Shown here: positions 1-11,983 of the stretch, in pieces | How positions within the stretch are numbered: position 1 is the first letter of the stretch | Layout of the letters: each line of letters begins with the position of its first letter | Source of the DNA: Dipteris shenzhenensis | Lineage: Eukaryota; Polypodiophyta; Polypodiopsida; Gleicheniales | DNA: 64,000 bases | Assembly (NCBI GenBank): GCA_047967505.1 | Contig: CM106539.1 | Direction: 5' to 3' (one strand) | The notes under the pieces: generated by a model | What the model saw: the letters and a program-made list of their open reading frames with translations, nothing else | Databases searched by the model: none | Told to the model about the DNA's origin: nothing | Made by a program: the position numbers and the translations under genes

Positions 1-139
1 ATACTATGAATTATTTTCATATCTTCCACCATTTAGAAGATATGGGCCTCCAAACAGGGCTGATTTTTCCTAGTGTGAAAAAAAAAAGAGAGAGAGAACT
101 TGCTAGATCAAATCAATTGCACCTACATGTAGGCATTAT

Positions 140-1674
140 CCCAACAAATAAAAGAGAAAAAAGATTTAGAAAAATATTAGGCAATCTTGACCCCCGCCCC
201 CCCCAAAAAAGAAAAAAAAACTATTAGGCATCCTTGATTTGTTAGTAACCAATATTTGGGGCATGGAGAGACATTCCCCCAAAAACATTTTGAAAAAAAA
301 TGGCCAGATGGTGTGAGCAAGCATGACTTTTGGCCAGCAACTTCATAAGCTACTCCTCCAACTCATTGGGTGTGTGAGTGTCCCCTTTGAACTTATGCAC
401 TATGAGTTTGTCCTTGATATCCTTGGCTACATAATTCTTGTATGTGTAACCTCCAAAAGTGCAGGCATCATCACGCTTGAGGTCAGCTCAACCTGCATAG
501 ATGCAGAAAGCTCTGAGCCAAAAGATGGCCTAACATCTTGCAAGAAGGTGCTGTGTGACATAGAAAATGCATCATCTAAGTCTAGATAATCCCCAAGCTG
601 CGCAATGGTTCAGTAGACTAATGCTCATATAGGCACGGGCATCTGCCATAGAACCCCTACGTGGAGCAGACAAAACATCTTGACTGTCTGAGTGGACCCC
701 TTGCTGGAGTGCGGGCTGCTTATCCTTATGTTGCATAGCAATGGCAACTGTGATCTGCTAACCAATCTGTTATCCCATCTGGGCAAGAGCGGTATCCTGC
801 ATAGCCATGGTTGTGGTTAGCTGCTGGCTTAACTCCTGTCCTATCTGGTGAAAAGCACCCTAGAGCATAGAGGAGAGGGCATCCAAAAACTATGTATGTG
901 CTTCCTGCACTTCCCATGATGCAGGAGAGAGAGATGGAGTGGAACAAACCTCTGTACCACCAGTGGATGTAGCCAATGTGGTAGGCACTTTCTCATACTA
1001 AGCAGCCTCATCACTTTCATGCAATATATCACGAGGGGCACGCTTCAGTGGCATGGTGAATGGCCCTAGACAGAGGAGCTTGAATGTAGGCAAAGAGAAA
1101 TGGATAGCAAATCACTGCTATAATGAGCACATGAGATAGTGTGTGGAAACACGAAAATTCAATGGAGAGGCTCAAGAGAAAGGTCGTCATTGAAGAAACT
1201 TCAAAATGGGGGCCGAGTTACCCAAAATAGGGCTGTGGAAAGCTGATAAAAGAGGCTGGAAGATTTTGAGTTTTGCTTCTCTTTTTGTTTGGTGGGGGGG
1301 GGGGTTCCCTAAGTCACTTATGACACTTAGGACTCCTAACCTATGCTAGCAAGTTTAAGATGACAGTGGGTAGCACATATGGGAATGCAAATGAGGCTGA
1401 GAAGAAGCCTAAGGTGGATTGGCATGATAAAAAATTTACAACAGCGTCCTTTCCAAGGTTTCTTGCTATCTCAGGTAGTAACCCATTTGGCCAAAAGTCA
1501 TGCCTGCTCACACCTAGGACCATCTGGCCATTTTTTTTTGGGGGAATGTCTCTCCATGCCCCAAATACTATTCCCAACAAATCAAGGATGTCTAATATAT
1601 ATATATTTTGGGGAGGGGGGTCAAGATTGCCTAATATTTTTCCAAATCATCTTATTTCTCTTTTATTTGTTGGG
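140..1674. repeat. Inverted-repeat pair around a 1.15-kb interior
   Basis: Positions 140-336 recur in reverse complement at 1,488-1,674. Shared landmarks in order are CCCAACAAATAAAAGAG, a run ending AATATTAGGCAATCTTGA, a C-rich stretch, ATCCTTGATTTGTT, GGCATGGAGAGACATTCCCCC and TGGCCAGATGG. The arms differ by several indels in A- and C-rich runs. No clear target-site duplication is visible outside them. The pair could be a fold-back element, terminal repeats of a decayed DNA transposon, or two unrelated copies of a short repeat in opposite orientation. Confidence 0.6.
560..1050 (-). pseudogene. Decayed ORF between the inverted-repeat arms
   Basis: Read on the minus strand, this stretch gives protein-like sequence broken by several stops. 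It starts near 1,054 with a Met-Pro-Leu-Lys-Arg-Ala segment, then runs through a Ser/Thr-rich part and a Gln/Met-rich segment with repeated Gln-Gln and Gln-Ile-Gly. Downstream frames suggest it continues toward 340. I do not recognise the family. Its position between inverted arms suggests a transposon-encoded protein, but a decayed host ORF is equally possible. Confidence 0.25.
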
Positions 1675-1699
1675 AACCACTATTTGGGGCTCAATCTTG

Positions 1700-2700
1700 T
1701 TGAAGCCTAGTTCAAGTGGTTGCCTTTCTTTGTTTACACAATACTTGTTCTTCTTGGCTCAATTGGTTTTTTATATAGATGTGTGGCTAATGAGGTGTAC
1801 TGGTGTTCATTCTAGAGAAACTTGCTAATCACCAGGAAGGGGCTGATTAGGGGCAAGAAGTAATGTCATAAGACACAACAAAGTCCTCTTGGCCAAGCAC
1901 ACATTTGGGCCAAACTTACATTGTTTGATCCAATTGCACACCCACATGCACATTGAGGCCAAGAGGCCTTTTTGAAATTGAGTTTTGGGTAAACTTCAAT
2001 AAGCAGTAAGAATAAGACAACAATAATAACACAACATAGATTATGATTTTACTTTATTTCATGAGAATGATAAAATTTATTTATTTTAGAATGAAATAAT
2101 ATCAATTACCATAGAAAGGGCAAGTACAAGCAACCTCCGTTGGGGAGCCAAAATATATTGTCTACAAAAGGACACACTATAATATAATAGGTGTCCTCTA
2201 AAGGAAACGAACACATACAAGATAGATAAATGTTGATGGGTATAGTGGTAAATGCTAAAGAATGACCACTTCCATCACGTTGAAGAAGATTTTTCCCTCT
2301 ACCTTTGATTGCCTCAATGTTCTATCGATCCATGCTCAAGTTCCTTGAAATCTAATCAAGATTACTTCCACATATTTGAAAAGATTTGAATAATGTTTAT
2401 ACAATAAGCTAGAGGGAGAAGGTAGTTCATAATCCCTTCATGTAGCCCTCATGCGCCATGTAGCTTGCACCCTTTGATTGATTGCTTACTCCACTGCAAC
2501 CTACCAAGAACACATTTTGTCACATGCACTTGTAACTCAGGGAACACTTCTACTTCTTGTTGGTAACATTGAAATGGAACAATGAGAGATGTGAGAAAAT
2601 AGTTTTGAGTTAGTGAGTGAAAAAAAATTAGATTACAAAATAGCTTTGTTGTTACACTATCAACTACCAAGCACCACATTGTAGGAGAATCTTGCAATGG
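1700..2700. other. AT-rich stretch, nothing recognised
   Basis: No ORF with protein-like character, no LTR end and no RNA gene was seen here. The short open frames, including one on the minus strand at 2,449-2,706, have no recognisable motif. Confidence 0.5.
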
Positions 2701-3265
2701 AGCCATGAGAGGGTTAGAAAAGTGACGAAAAATAATTATGGTGAGAAGGAAAAGGATTCAGGGGTTAGAAAGTGATAGGGTGAGAAGAAGAAGGATCGAG
2801 GCATTGGAAAGTGACTATGGTGAGTAGAAGAAGGATTCAAGGGTTGTATATGGATTTGGGTGCATATGAATGGTTTTGGGGAAGGTATAGAAGGGTATCA
2901 GGTCATTTTTGGCACTTTTGGAAAATTTCACATTTTTGGGGGAAGTAGTACCCACGAGATACTTTTTAGGAATGGGGACCGCCTTGGGGTATAAAGAGGG
3001 TGGACTTCTTGCACATGGTGGGGATTCTCCAAGTGAGAGAGGGAGGTGCACTTTTTGGGACCACCAAAGCCTAGGGAGGTATACTTTTTTGGACTTATAT
3101 GGGGGTGATGGGACCCTTTATAGACCTTATTAGTTCTTAATCCATTATGCTAATCCACTCCTTATGAGGCCCTTTTTGAGTCCAAAATTCCCCTAATGTA
3201 GAGATAGAGATAAAGATAGAGATAGAGAAAGAGATAGAGAAGCGATAGAGAAGATAAGAGAAAGA
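2700..3265. repeat. Degenerate G/A-rich tandem repeats and GATAGA microsatellite
   Basis: At 2,700-2,840 about three degenerate copies of a unit resembling GGTTAGAAAGTGA..GGTGAGAAGAAGAAGGATT follow each other. At 3,195-3,265 there is an imperfect GATAGA/GAGATA microsatellite. The intervening sequence is G-rich and AT-rich with no recognisable gene. Confidence 0.6.
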
Positions 3266-3499
3266 GAACTGAAAACTCATAGGCATACTAAAAGTTGGTC
3301 AAAGCACACAAAGATAGATTTTCAAGGTGCGCTACCTATGGATTTACATTCAGATCCCCTTTGGATCCTTGTTAGAATGTTAGTCTCGTTATACTTGAAC
3401 TTTTTTGAATGACACATTTTTCATCCTCCTTTGCATCTACAGATAACTTCAAATCCCATGGTGGTAGCAACATAGGCAAAGACTATGATGTTTTCTACC

Positions 3500-4248
3500 T
3501 TGCACCATATACCATTGGCCCTAGCAGTGGCTTATTGGCACATAGGCTTGATTTGAGGGTTTTGCCTCACTAGAATTAGGACTGGTAACGTGGGGGCATA
3601 CATGCCTAGTCACTTGGGCTAGAAGCCCTCTTGAAATTTGCATGTTCACCCCTTCAATAGGTCTATAGATGGAAGCTTGGTAGGTTATAGCTCCCACGTT
3701 TTGCAAGCATGATGCAAGTGTTAGAACTTGGAAAGTTGGGGGCCTATATAAAGCACCCTCTTCTCAAAAACCTTGCGACCTTTTGAGTTCTGTCCTTTGA
3801 TGATCAAATGGGGATTGGGAGCCAAATTCATCTCTATACCGTTGGCTACCATCAAAGAATTGGTATGGTGTCTAGATACCGTGGGTCTTGCCTCTATGAA
3901 GATGGGTTCAGGTACCATGGGTGTGTTGAGAGTTGTGGTGCCATGAGCACTTGTAGAGCAAAGGTATGAGCAAAGGGTAAGCTGCCACATGGCATGGAGG
4001 ACATATCCCACATGTGAGCAAGCAAAATGGATGTAAGTACCCTCACCTATAAAAGGGAGGTTCATTTGAAGGAATATCAATAAAGCTCTTTGCACTATCT
4101 CAAGATTCTCTATATGAGTCCAAGCTAATCTATCTTGGAACCTAATTGACTTGAGATACATGTCATGAGCACTCTCTTCATCATGTTTCCACACAGGTTT
4201 CATCCACCTTAGAGTGCTCCATAGATCCTGAGGCACACATGTTTTGTC
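3500..4248 (+). mobile_element. Partial LTR ending at a PBS
   Basis: The block ends in TTTTGTCA and is followed directly by a perfect initiator tRNA-Met primer-binding site, so 4,248 is very likely the 3' end of a 5' LTR. A TATA box (TATAAAAG) lies at 4,048-4,055 and AATAAA at 4,079-4,084, consistent with U3/R/U5 order. The left boundary is not visible and no second copy of this LTR is in the window. A 171-codon open frame antisense to it (3,721-4,236) has no retroelement motif. Confidence 0.6.
4048..4084 (+). promoter_or_regulatory. LTR TATA box and poly(A) signal
   Basis: TATAAAAG at 4,048-4,055 is followed about 25 bases later by AATAAA at 4,079-4,084. The LTR end is 164 bases further on. 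This spacing fits an LTR promoter with a short R region. Confidence 0.5.
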
Positions 4249-4260
4249 ATGGTATCAGAG
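4249..4260 (+). other. PBS, initiator tRNA-Met type
   Basis: TGGTATCAGAGC follows the LTR terminus directly. This is the usual plant Copia primer-binding site, complementary to the 3' end of initiator tRNA-Met. Confidence 0.8.
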
Positions 4261-5220
4261 CATAGGTTTAGCTCTCCTAGTTTAGCTCATTAGTAGTTCA
4301 CTAGGATTGCTCCCATTCCTAGATTAGATGTAGATTTTTGATTGAGCTTAGGTCCTACCTCAAGAAATTTATGTCATGCATTAGAAATTTCCGTTAGTCT
4401 CATTTCCGTCTACTCTTCTTTATTTTGTGTCAGAAAGAGAGAATACATTTGCGAGAGAGTAATGCTTTATTGGCCCAAGCATTTCAAAGGTGCCTCAGTA
4501 GATTCCTGGCCTTCATCTTAGCTCTATCTATGCAATCATGCAACTCCTTGATGATTCATGCTTGCACTGCATCCTTCTGCACAGCATATGGCACTTGACT
4601 AAATAGCAGCACCCGCTGTTCTCGGTGCCTCTACAGTAGCCGACTCGGCCTCCAGCAAGCAAGTATAAGCCTTATGCTAAGGCAGCCGACTGCAGAGCGA
4701 GAAACAAACAAGCACAAGATAGCTACATAGCACAGCAAAGAGCAGAGCGACTACACAGCAGCAAAGGCCCTACTATAACAAACTCCGACTCGATGGTCTC
4801 CTCAACGAGCCCATCATCGCGACCTCTGAGGAGAGACCCCAATCAACGCCAGCTCCTTTGGCGACTTCCCACAGCTCTTTTACTCTCATGGCATCTCCAT
4901 TGAGGCGGGCAACCAGCTGCTCACGTAACCTTTGTTACCCCGTCAGCACAGCTCTCCTAGCCTCTTCCGAGAGCTTCTGAGGTGGCTCTTCCAACCGCTT
5001 CCGTCAACGACGCCTCCAACTACTCGACCTGCGCGTTCTCCACGACTAGCGTCAACAGCCGCGATCTCCATCGGACCCTGCGCGAACTGCAACGACTCCA
5101 AGCCTCTACAAACTATCAGCGCAGCTCGCAGCTCCTCGAGCTCTCTCCGTCGCACGCCGTCGTCGTCTCTGCAGCAGAACCTTCAAAGCTTCCATTTCTT
5201 TGCCAAAGTCTCTCCACAAA
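4261..5220 (+). other. C-rich leader downstream of the PBS
   Basis: After about 300 AT-rich bases, the sequence from 4,560 to 5,220 becomes strikingly C-rich and G-poor on this strand, with many CTCC, CAAC and AGC words. Its composition is unlike the AT-rich surroundings. It resembles the leader at 12,480-13,380 in composition and in what follows it. No gag-like protein motif is present, so I read it as non-coding leader or internal DNA of a non-autonomous LTR element. Confidence 0.45.
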
Positions 5221-6180
5221 CAACACGTGGCAGATAGCATCTAACCAAGGTTAGGTGAGGTTAACCCGTGGTTCAGAGGCTAGGTTATCTTCTGGCCACG
5301 TGGCAGATAAGGTTGGTCAAACTAACCCCGGTCAGGTCAACCCAATATGCCATGGTTAAGTTAGAATCAGGGTTAGTTAAGCCACATCAGCATGCACAGT
5401 CAGCAGTGCCTTCTAAGCACACAGCCTCTTGCTAAGTACAGTTTGTAAGCAGGATATGAACTCCTGTGCCACATCATCAAAGGCCCTTTTCTTCACAAAA
5501 GCTTCAACAAGCCATAACTTGCAATCCAAGAGGAATTTGCACACGCTCCAAGAAGGAAAAGTGATCGTCTTTTCGAGCTCTACACACCTGTCATGTCAAA
5601 ATTATTGTATGCAATTAGACACTGCCAATATTGAAAGAAATCAATTGGTAAGACCTTTGCAACAAATGAAAAAGCAAAGCATGAATGCAAACATCGATGT
5701 AAAAAGCAAGCCAAAAGCACAAGTGTATGAGATGACCATAGCAGGAAGCATGGCATCCACACAAAAAGCATTAAGGCACATGGAAGAACAAAGCATCATG
5801 CATGAAGCTACAAAGAAGCAAACGCCATCGACATGAAGCATTGAAAAGTAAAATCCTTGCCAACCTTGCCTATATGTTTGTAATCAAACCTCTCCCTTCA
5901 AAAAGTATATTGTATAAAAGGACAAATGGTTGACTTGGATCTTCATTGTTGTATGCACAAGTTTGGAATACAAGCTCGCTCTTCTCTTCCAAGAGTGTCT
6001 CTGGGTGTAATCTTGTTTCCTTTGTAGTCCATCTACATTCATTCTTCCCTTCCCCTCTCCCTCTCCCTCTCCATCTATTCTCCCATCTCCCCTTCTCCCT
6101 CTCTTCTCCCTTCACCCCCTTACCTTTTTCTCATGTGGAGACACATTATTGTAACAATTCGAGAGCCACTTGAGTGACAC
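5221..6180 (+). promoter_or_regulatory. G-box module with TATA box, possible second LTR
   Basis: CACGTGG(C) G-box/ABRE cores occur at 5,224-5,231 and 5,297-5,304, each followed by AGATA. GGTTA/TAACC words are dense from 5,245 to 5,390. A TATA box (TATAAAAG) lies at 5,913-5,920. The block has the same order of landmarks as 13,381-14,110: G-boxes, GGTTAA words, TTGCTAAG.ACAGT, then TCCAA.AAGGAAA. It may be an LTR or the leader of a relative of Copia-2. An uninterrupted boundary cannot be set. Confidence 0.4.
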
Positions 6181-7061
6181 TTGCAGATGGCTCATGCTTT
6201 GCATTGCTCTCACAAGGAATAGCTTGGAATGAAGGCTCCATCAGTATTCCTTTAAGATTCCCTTGACACGTGAGTCACCGTAGAGACTACACATCTTTGG
6301 CATCATTGCGTTGCAGTTCAAGGTAGGCTGTTGCATTGCATTTGCCTTCTCTCATCATTTACCCATTGCTCATTGTTTCAAGCTTAACTTGGAGCCTTGA
6401 TAGTGGAGTTGTAGGAGTGGAATAAGTGAAGAGGTGTGTGTTTGGATGGAAAAAAAATGAAAACTATCATTTTCTTGTTGGAAAACATTTTTGATCATGT
6501 GAAGCTTATTTTTTATGTTTTTTAGTGTTTTGAATTGATAGGAAGATAGCTTAGAGGATTGCTAAGGTGTGTGTGAAAGCAAACTCCAATTCATAGTGGT
6601 TTTTGAGTGTTGACAGTTCCACATGTAGAAATCTCTCATTTGCGGACCAAAAGTTGTTTTTTGTGTTGTTTTGCTTAGTGCAGGTAGTTTAGGTAGTGTA
6701 TAGCACCCACAAACACTCAAAGCTAGAATCAAAACTAAAAAATCATCAAATAGAGGTTGGTGAAGCTCGTGTTCTCAAACAGCTCCTATCCCCATGGGTC
6801 ATGCCTTAGCGCTATCACCATGACCCATCGCCTTAGCATTATCCCCATGGTCAAACATGTGTTGAGCTGTCGACTTAGCTCCTCTCCCCACGACCTGACA
6901 CCTATCCACTATCTAACCCACCATCTTAATTTATACCTATTAGAATCTTCCATCCCACCAGTCTGAGAGGCATTGATGCATGGCCTTGAGCCTATGCCCA
7001 TGACCCTCTGGGCTTACTGTCAACCCTACAACCATTCCCATAGGCACATCCCTTTGAGGTA
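6181..7061. repeat. Unassigned DNA with degenerate tandem repeat
   Basis: From 6,181 to 6,750 nothing is recognised. From about 6,757 to 7,040 there are degenerate repeats of roughly 30 bases built on ATCCCCATGG, CATGACCCAT and CGCCTTAGC. The same repeat resumes at 9,965-10,050, directly after Copia-1, so Copia-1 inserted into this repeat array. Confidence 0.55.
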
Positions 7062-7066
7062 GCTAA

Positions 7067-7517
<451 letters not shown>

Positions 7518-7843
7518 TAATCCCCCCTGAAGGGTTTGCCTCTTGCTATCTCAAGGATTCATCTAGTCACATAGTTTCTCATGCCATCTCATGGTGGTTA
7601 GACATGTCATCTCATGGTGGTCAAGGATAAATCTATGGCTAATATCTCATGCTAGCAAAGGTGCCCAAGGGTCAAGCTTTACAAAAATGGGATAGACCAA
7701 ACACACATATCACATGGCCTACATAATATGGTGACCAGAGGTGATTTACAAAAGACATAACATTCTTTTTGGAGTACTACTCTAGGCAGAGAACCTCAAA
7801 ATTCGACTAAGTGATGATAAACAAAATTGCAAAGACAAAGTGC

Positions 7844-8680
7844 TCAAAGGGCAAAGTCCTTGTTTTCTACCACAAAGTTTGATTCTTCATTTGTTGATGG
7901 TGTTCTCTCTTTAACCAAATTTGTCATATTTTTCTTTTTCTCATTGCAAAACTTCTCCGAGTGATTGTTCTTGCCACAATAAGTGCAAGGGTTGATTTTA
8001 TAACAATCCTTCTCAAGATGATTGTTTTTCCCACAATGCTTGCATGCCTTGTACCTGCTCTTTGATGAAAACTTTACTGCAAGTGCTTCTATGTGTACTT
8101 TACCCATTCTTGAAGTGTTCTTTCTTTCCTCCTCTTGTAAAGCACTGATGATGCCCTCCAGTGTGGGTTGGGGAAGATTCTTCAAAGAAGTCACAACATA
8201 ATCATAGTCTTGAGGCATACTCTTCAAGAGCATCACCTACAGTAACTGGAGAGTTAATTGAGGCCAATTGTGTCATAAGACTCCTTAAAGTATTAACATC
8301 AGCTGCAACATTGTCTCCATCCATCTTAAGTTCAAAGAACTAAATTTTCAAATTCAATTTGGAAGTATGAGAGCTAGCACCCAATAAGACATCTAACTTA
8401 TGCCATGCCTCAAAAGGGGATTCCAAATCTGAAATGTGATGTACATAATCATATCCCAAACCTAATGCAATTTTTGCATAAGCTTTCTCTATCCTTTTTG
8501 TATTTGCAGGTGTAGAAAAAGAGTCAGTTGCCTTCCCTTTAGCTTTTCACCTTCTTGAGAGGATTGAGTTCCTTCCTTGACTAAGTCCCACAAATTTTCT
8601 TTCATAAGCACAAACTTTATCTTCATTTGCCAAGTGTGAAAGCCTTGGCCATTGAACTTTTCGATTTTATAGGTAGCCAT
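7844..8680 (-). pseudogene. Copia-1 gag, decayed
   Basis: On the minus strand, coding starts near 8,680 with a short N-terminal gag segment typical of the plant Copia UBN2/DUF4219 type (Tyr-Lys-Ile-Glu-Lys-Phe-Asn-Gly-Gln, then Trp and Leu-Met-Lys-Glu). It resumes at 8,236-7,844 with a region ending in two CCHC knuckles (CKHCGKNNHLEKDC and CTYCGKNNHSEKFC). A protein with two adjacent knuckles is unusual for Copia gag. Frames are broken between 8,236 and 8,489. No protease active site follows before the 3' LTR, so the element codes at most for a capsid/nucleocapsid protein. Confidence 0.8.
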
Positions 8681-9597
8681 GAGAGGGTCTTACGTTTATT
8701 AGGCAGTGTTTATCTCTTACAAAATGACTAATCTTGTTGAACAAAGAAATCTCTTTCACCATACAAATTTAGATTGCTAGAGATAAACTCAGAAAAGCCT
8801 AGTTGTTTATTAGCATATGCATACCCAGTTGGCTTCTCCCAAAGCCTCTTTAGCCGGGGTCTTCTTCACCTTGAACTTTGTCCTTCTTGTAGTCTTCTTC
8901 AAGTGCTTAGCATTGGAAGAACATTGAGAGCTTGGCATCTTGACGAGAGATTAATCCCAACTGAACCTCAAACTGAAATTGCATTCTCTAAACTATAGTT
9001 TAGCACCACTTCATACCTCAAACATCATCTTAGCATTTACTCTAGCATCAAATTTTCAAAAACTATCAAAAATGCTTGCAAGGAAACATAGTAACTTGGA
9101 GGCTTGAATTCTCACTCCACATATCTTTAGCTTTGGGGCTTTGTAAGTTGGAATGAAGTCTTTATCCCAGAGAGTAAGCACAGTAGAGGAGGGGCAAAAT
9201 GGTGTACCACATTGCCTATGAGAGTCTTGCTAAAGTTGATTGTCTTTTTGCAAAATTCTATGTAAGCAGTGGACTATATGGCCTTGAATTTCACCAGCAG
9301 CAAGCTCTAGGCATTTCCTAACTTGTGCTTAAAGGGAAGGTCATCTTTTGCTTCGTAGACATGAAATTAGATGAATAGTCGGCACACTCTATTAACATAG
9401 GCCAAATCTTGGAGAATGCTCTGAGCCAGAGGTGCATCCTAGGGGGTAGAATTTTCAGTTCAAAGGGTTTTGCAAATGGTGCAGAGGATGGAGAATGCTG
9501 AGCTTAGCAAATTCTGAAGAGGAAGGGAGAGAAAGCTTCAAAATGGAGGTGATGGAGAAGATGATGAGGTGGCACTACCCAAGTGGATTCTCTACTA

Positions 9598-9609
9598 GCT
9601 GTGATACCA
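9598..9609 (-). other. Copia-1 PBS
   Basis: On the minus strand this reads TGGTATCACAGC, one mismatch from the usual initiator tRNA-Met PBS. It lies two bases inside the right LTR. Confidence 0.75.
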
Positions 9610-9611
9610 AA

Positions 9612-9964
9612 TGAAGAAGTGAGTGGGATAGAATAGATGCATGATGACACAAAGAGAGAGATCAAGTGAGGAAAAATAAAAAAGTATTAGAATGAAGGAA
9701 GATCCTCCATTATATAAAGTGAGAGGAAGGTGTAGGCACCTCCCCTACATCAGTGGCAATCAACTCCTACATCAGTGGAACTGGTTAAATCAAAGGAACC
9801 TCCCATGTGGGGGCCTTTGTGCTTACATCATCACTTATGTCATAGACTAGACACCTCATAGCACTAGGTGTGCTTCTACTCTACACACACACACACACGC
9901 ATGTGACTCCCCTAGATGCACACATGCACCTTAGAGCAAGCCCTTGCTGACACTTATCCCAACA
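9612..9964 (-). repeat. Copia-1 5' LTR
   Basis: A 353-bp LTR beginning TGAAGAAG and ending CCAACA on the plus strand. Its AC run is short (eight units). The duplicated target GCTAA follows it. Confidence 0.9.
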
Positions 9965-10057
9965 GCTAACCCTTTGACCGTCTCTTTAAGTCTATCCCTA
10001 TGGCCGTCGGCTTATAGCTAACCCATTGACCATCACCATATTCACATCTTGCCAATG

Positions 10058-10510
10058 TGATTGATTCGGTGATTTGTTCAATTGATTGTTAATAACAAAT
10101 GTAATTGGCGGCTTGAGTATAGGTGATGGAACTCATAGTGAGGATTGGAGTTAGTGCGAGAGTACCGATCGAGGTGTCACACAGCACATTTTATATGGCC
10201 ATGGGCCAATTTTGTATTTGCTTTATTATTGCAAGTTTGAGCAATATATTTTGTAATGGACATAATTCATTTTTGGGCCATAAGATGGCTATGTAAAGCA
10301 AATCCCTCATTTTGGAAGAGAGGGATAATTTTGGCTCCTTGATGCTTTTATGAAATATCATAAATACTCTAGATGAGGAAGCATGAGACACTTATCTAGG
10401 GGGGGGAGATTGTACCTAGTGTACTGTCGCTTTCGTGGTGTGATTGTGTTCTTCTCCTCCAATTGATTAACTGGTGAATTTGTGGGGAAGAGTTTTACCT
10501 TTTGGTTTCA
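10058..10510 (+). mobile_element. Gypsy-1 5' LTR, left-truncated
   Basis: This block is roughly 93% identical by eye to 58,750-59,191, including the stretch from TTGAGTATAGGTGATGGAAC to AGAGTTTTACCTTTTGG. It stops at TTCA and is followed by a PBS, so it is the right part of a 5' LTR. The first 260 bases of the LTR, present in the copy at 58,489, are missing here. The LTR is joined on its left to the repeat that flanks Copia-1. Confidence 0.8.
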
Positions 10511-10511
10511 G

Positions 10512-10523
10512 TGGTATCAGAGC
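10512..10523 (+). other. Gypsy-1 PBS
   Basis: TGGTATCAGAGC, initiator tRNA-Met type, lies one base after the LTR end. Chromovirus-like Gypsy elements of plants commonly use this primer. Confidence 0.8.
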
Positions 10524-11660
10524 TTTGATGACGCTCTTGTGGAGGAAGAAAAGAGAACCTCCTTTGTGTGAAAATTGAAAGGGAGAGAAGTCCTGTGGAG
10601 CATGGAGGATTCAGGAGGAACACCTAACTCGCATGCAGAATCATAGTTCATGGGGAGAGAAAGCTTGCATCGAGGGATGTGCCCATGAGTGTTTTTTTTT
10701 TTTGGAACCCCAAGGCCGCACTGTTCTCAAAGTCCCTGCAGATATCCCTTATGCTAAAAGGGCTAAAGCTCTCTTTAGACTTGGGCTTTGAAGTTTTCAC
10801 CAAGCAAATCTGCCGACGTCAACATCTCAAGAGCCTTGCTTCAAGATCTGGCACTTGACTATCACTGCACATTTACATAGTTTGCACTACCTACAACAAT
10901 TCAGCGCTGAGCATGACAGTGCCAGTTCTGAAATCTAGCACCTACACTCCCATCAACACCTTTGTGCATCCACCTGTAGCCCGAAATAGTTAAGAGGAGC
11001 CTAGAGCCCTCTAAAGCCTACCGCTCTTCCCTCTTTCAGATTGCGCACTACACAGCACCTCGCTAGCAGCGATTGAAGACAGTCGCCTTTAGACTGCACA
11101 CGCTTGTTTGCAAATCACAAACCTATAGTTCTTGGTAGCTGGCTTATCAATGTAGCACTGGCAATTATGCCAATCAAAATCTCTGCTTGTAGAACTAGCA
11201 GCTGCTGTAGCCCGCTACCCGTGTGAAATTCCAAATTTTTAAAAAAATCGCCTCCAAGTTTGCATGTAGAGCAAACCCAAGCAGTGAGCAAACCCAAGCA
11301 ATTTCCAATATCAAGGTAGCCTCTGCCCGTGCGCTCATGACAGTACATACAAACTTCCTATAGCATTAAAGAGCATATTTTTTTGTGCCGCCTTGCAAGC
11401 AAAATCGACTGCTCACTGCCCTATGCTAACTGGCCCTCCTTAATATTTTCTTTTAAAGAAGCAAAGGTTCTGCAAACTCCACAAAGTGTTTGTCATGAGT
11501 TTTGACAAGTTGTCGAGTCATCAGCATTTAGCTGACTGTCCATGCGCATGATGATTTATTTTCTCGAAAGACCAAAGTCAAAGTTTTTCTTTGACCTCCA
11601 AAACACCTTAGTCCTCTAAGGTTAATTTCAAGAAAAAAAAAAGAGGAAAAGAAAAATAAA
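10524..11660 (+). other. Gypsy-1 leader end, then unassigned DNA
   Basis: A short frame starting ATGGAGGATTCAGG near 10,600 could be the first codons of Gypsy-1 gag, but it stops after 14 codons. From about 10,693 a T-run is followed by C-rich, G-poor DNA like the leaders at 4,560 and 12,480. No protein motif was seen. The gag, protease and reverse transcriptase of Gypsy-1 are absent. Confidence 0.4.
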
Positions 11661-11983
11661 GCATTTTAAAGTTCAAAAAAAAAAAAAGGTGTTTTTTCTT
11701 TTTGGTGATCTGCAACATAAAGTACGTGTTGAGAGTTCACGCTCAACATCATGTGATCATGTGTGCATAGCACCATCACGTGATCATATGTGCATAGCAC
11801 TAACCTTATAGAGTGCTATAAAGGAAAGGGTTAGATCCCCTAACCCTAACCCTAAAAGGGTTTGTATATATTCTATTTTTTCAACTAATTCTAGTGTACA
11901 GTTAGTCATTTGTGGTGTGCTCTCTAGCTATGCCCTCTCTCCTCATCTCCACTCTTCTCCTCTCCCCTCTTCATATTTTGTCA
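11660..11983 (+). mobile_element. LTR end with TATA box and telomere-like motif
   Basis: The block ends TATTTTGTCA and is followed directly by a PBS. It holds a TATA box at 11,817-11,824 and 2.7 telomere-type repeats at 11,838-11,856. Upstream, two 27-bp copies of a CA(T/C)GTGATCAT(A/G)TGTGCATAGCAC unit lie side by side at about 11,747-11,800. The left boundary is uncertain. It is the candidate 5' LTR of Copia-2. Confidence 0.55.
11817..11856 (+). promoter_or_regulatory. TATA box followed by telo-box
   Basis: TATAAAGG at 11,817-11,824 is followed 13 bases later by CCCTAACCCTAACCCTAAA at 11,838-11,856. Telo-boxes are known just upstream or downstream of start sites of plant translation-machinery genes, where they bind Myb-type TRB/TRF-like proteins. 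Here the motif would overlap the start of the LTR transcript. Confidence 0.5.

Noticed and set aside
3721-4236. 171-codon minus-strand ORF as a gene
   Set aside because: It is antisense to an LTR with TATA box and poly(A) signal, and has no recognisable motif.
11838-11856. Interstitial telomere or chromosome end
   Set aside because: Fewer than three repeats, positioned right after a TATA box in an LTR. A promoter motif fits better.
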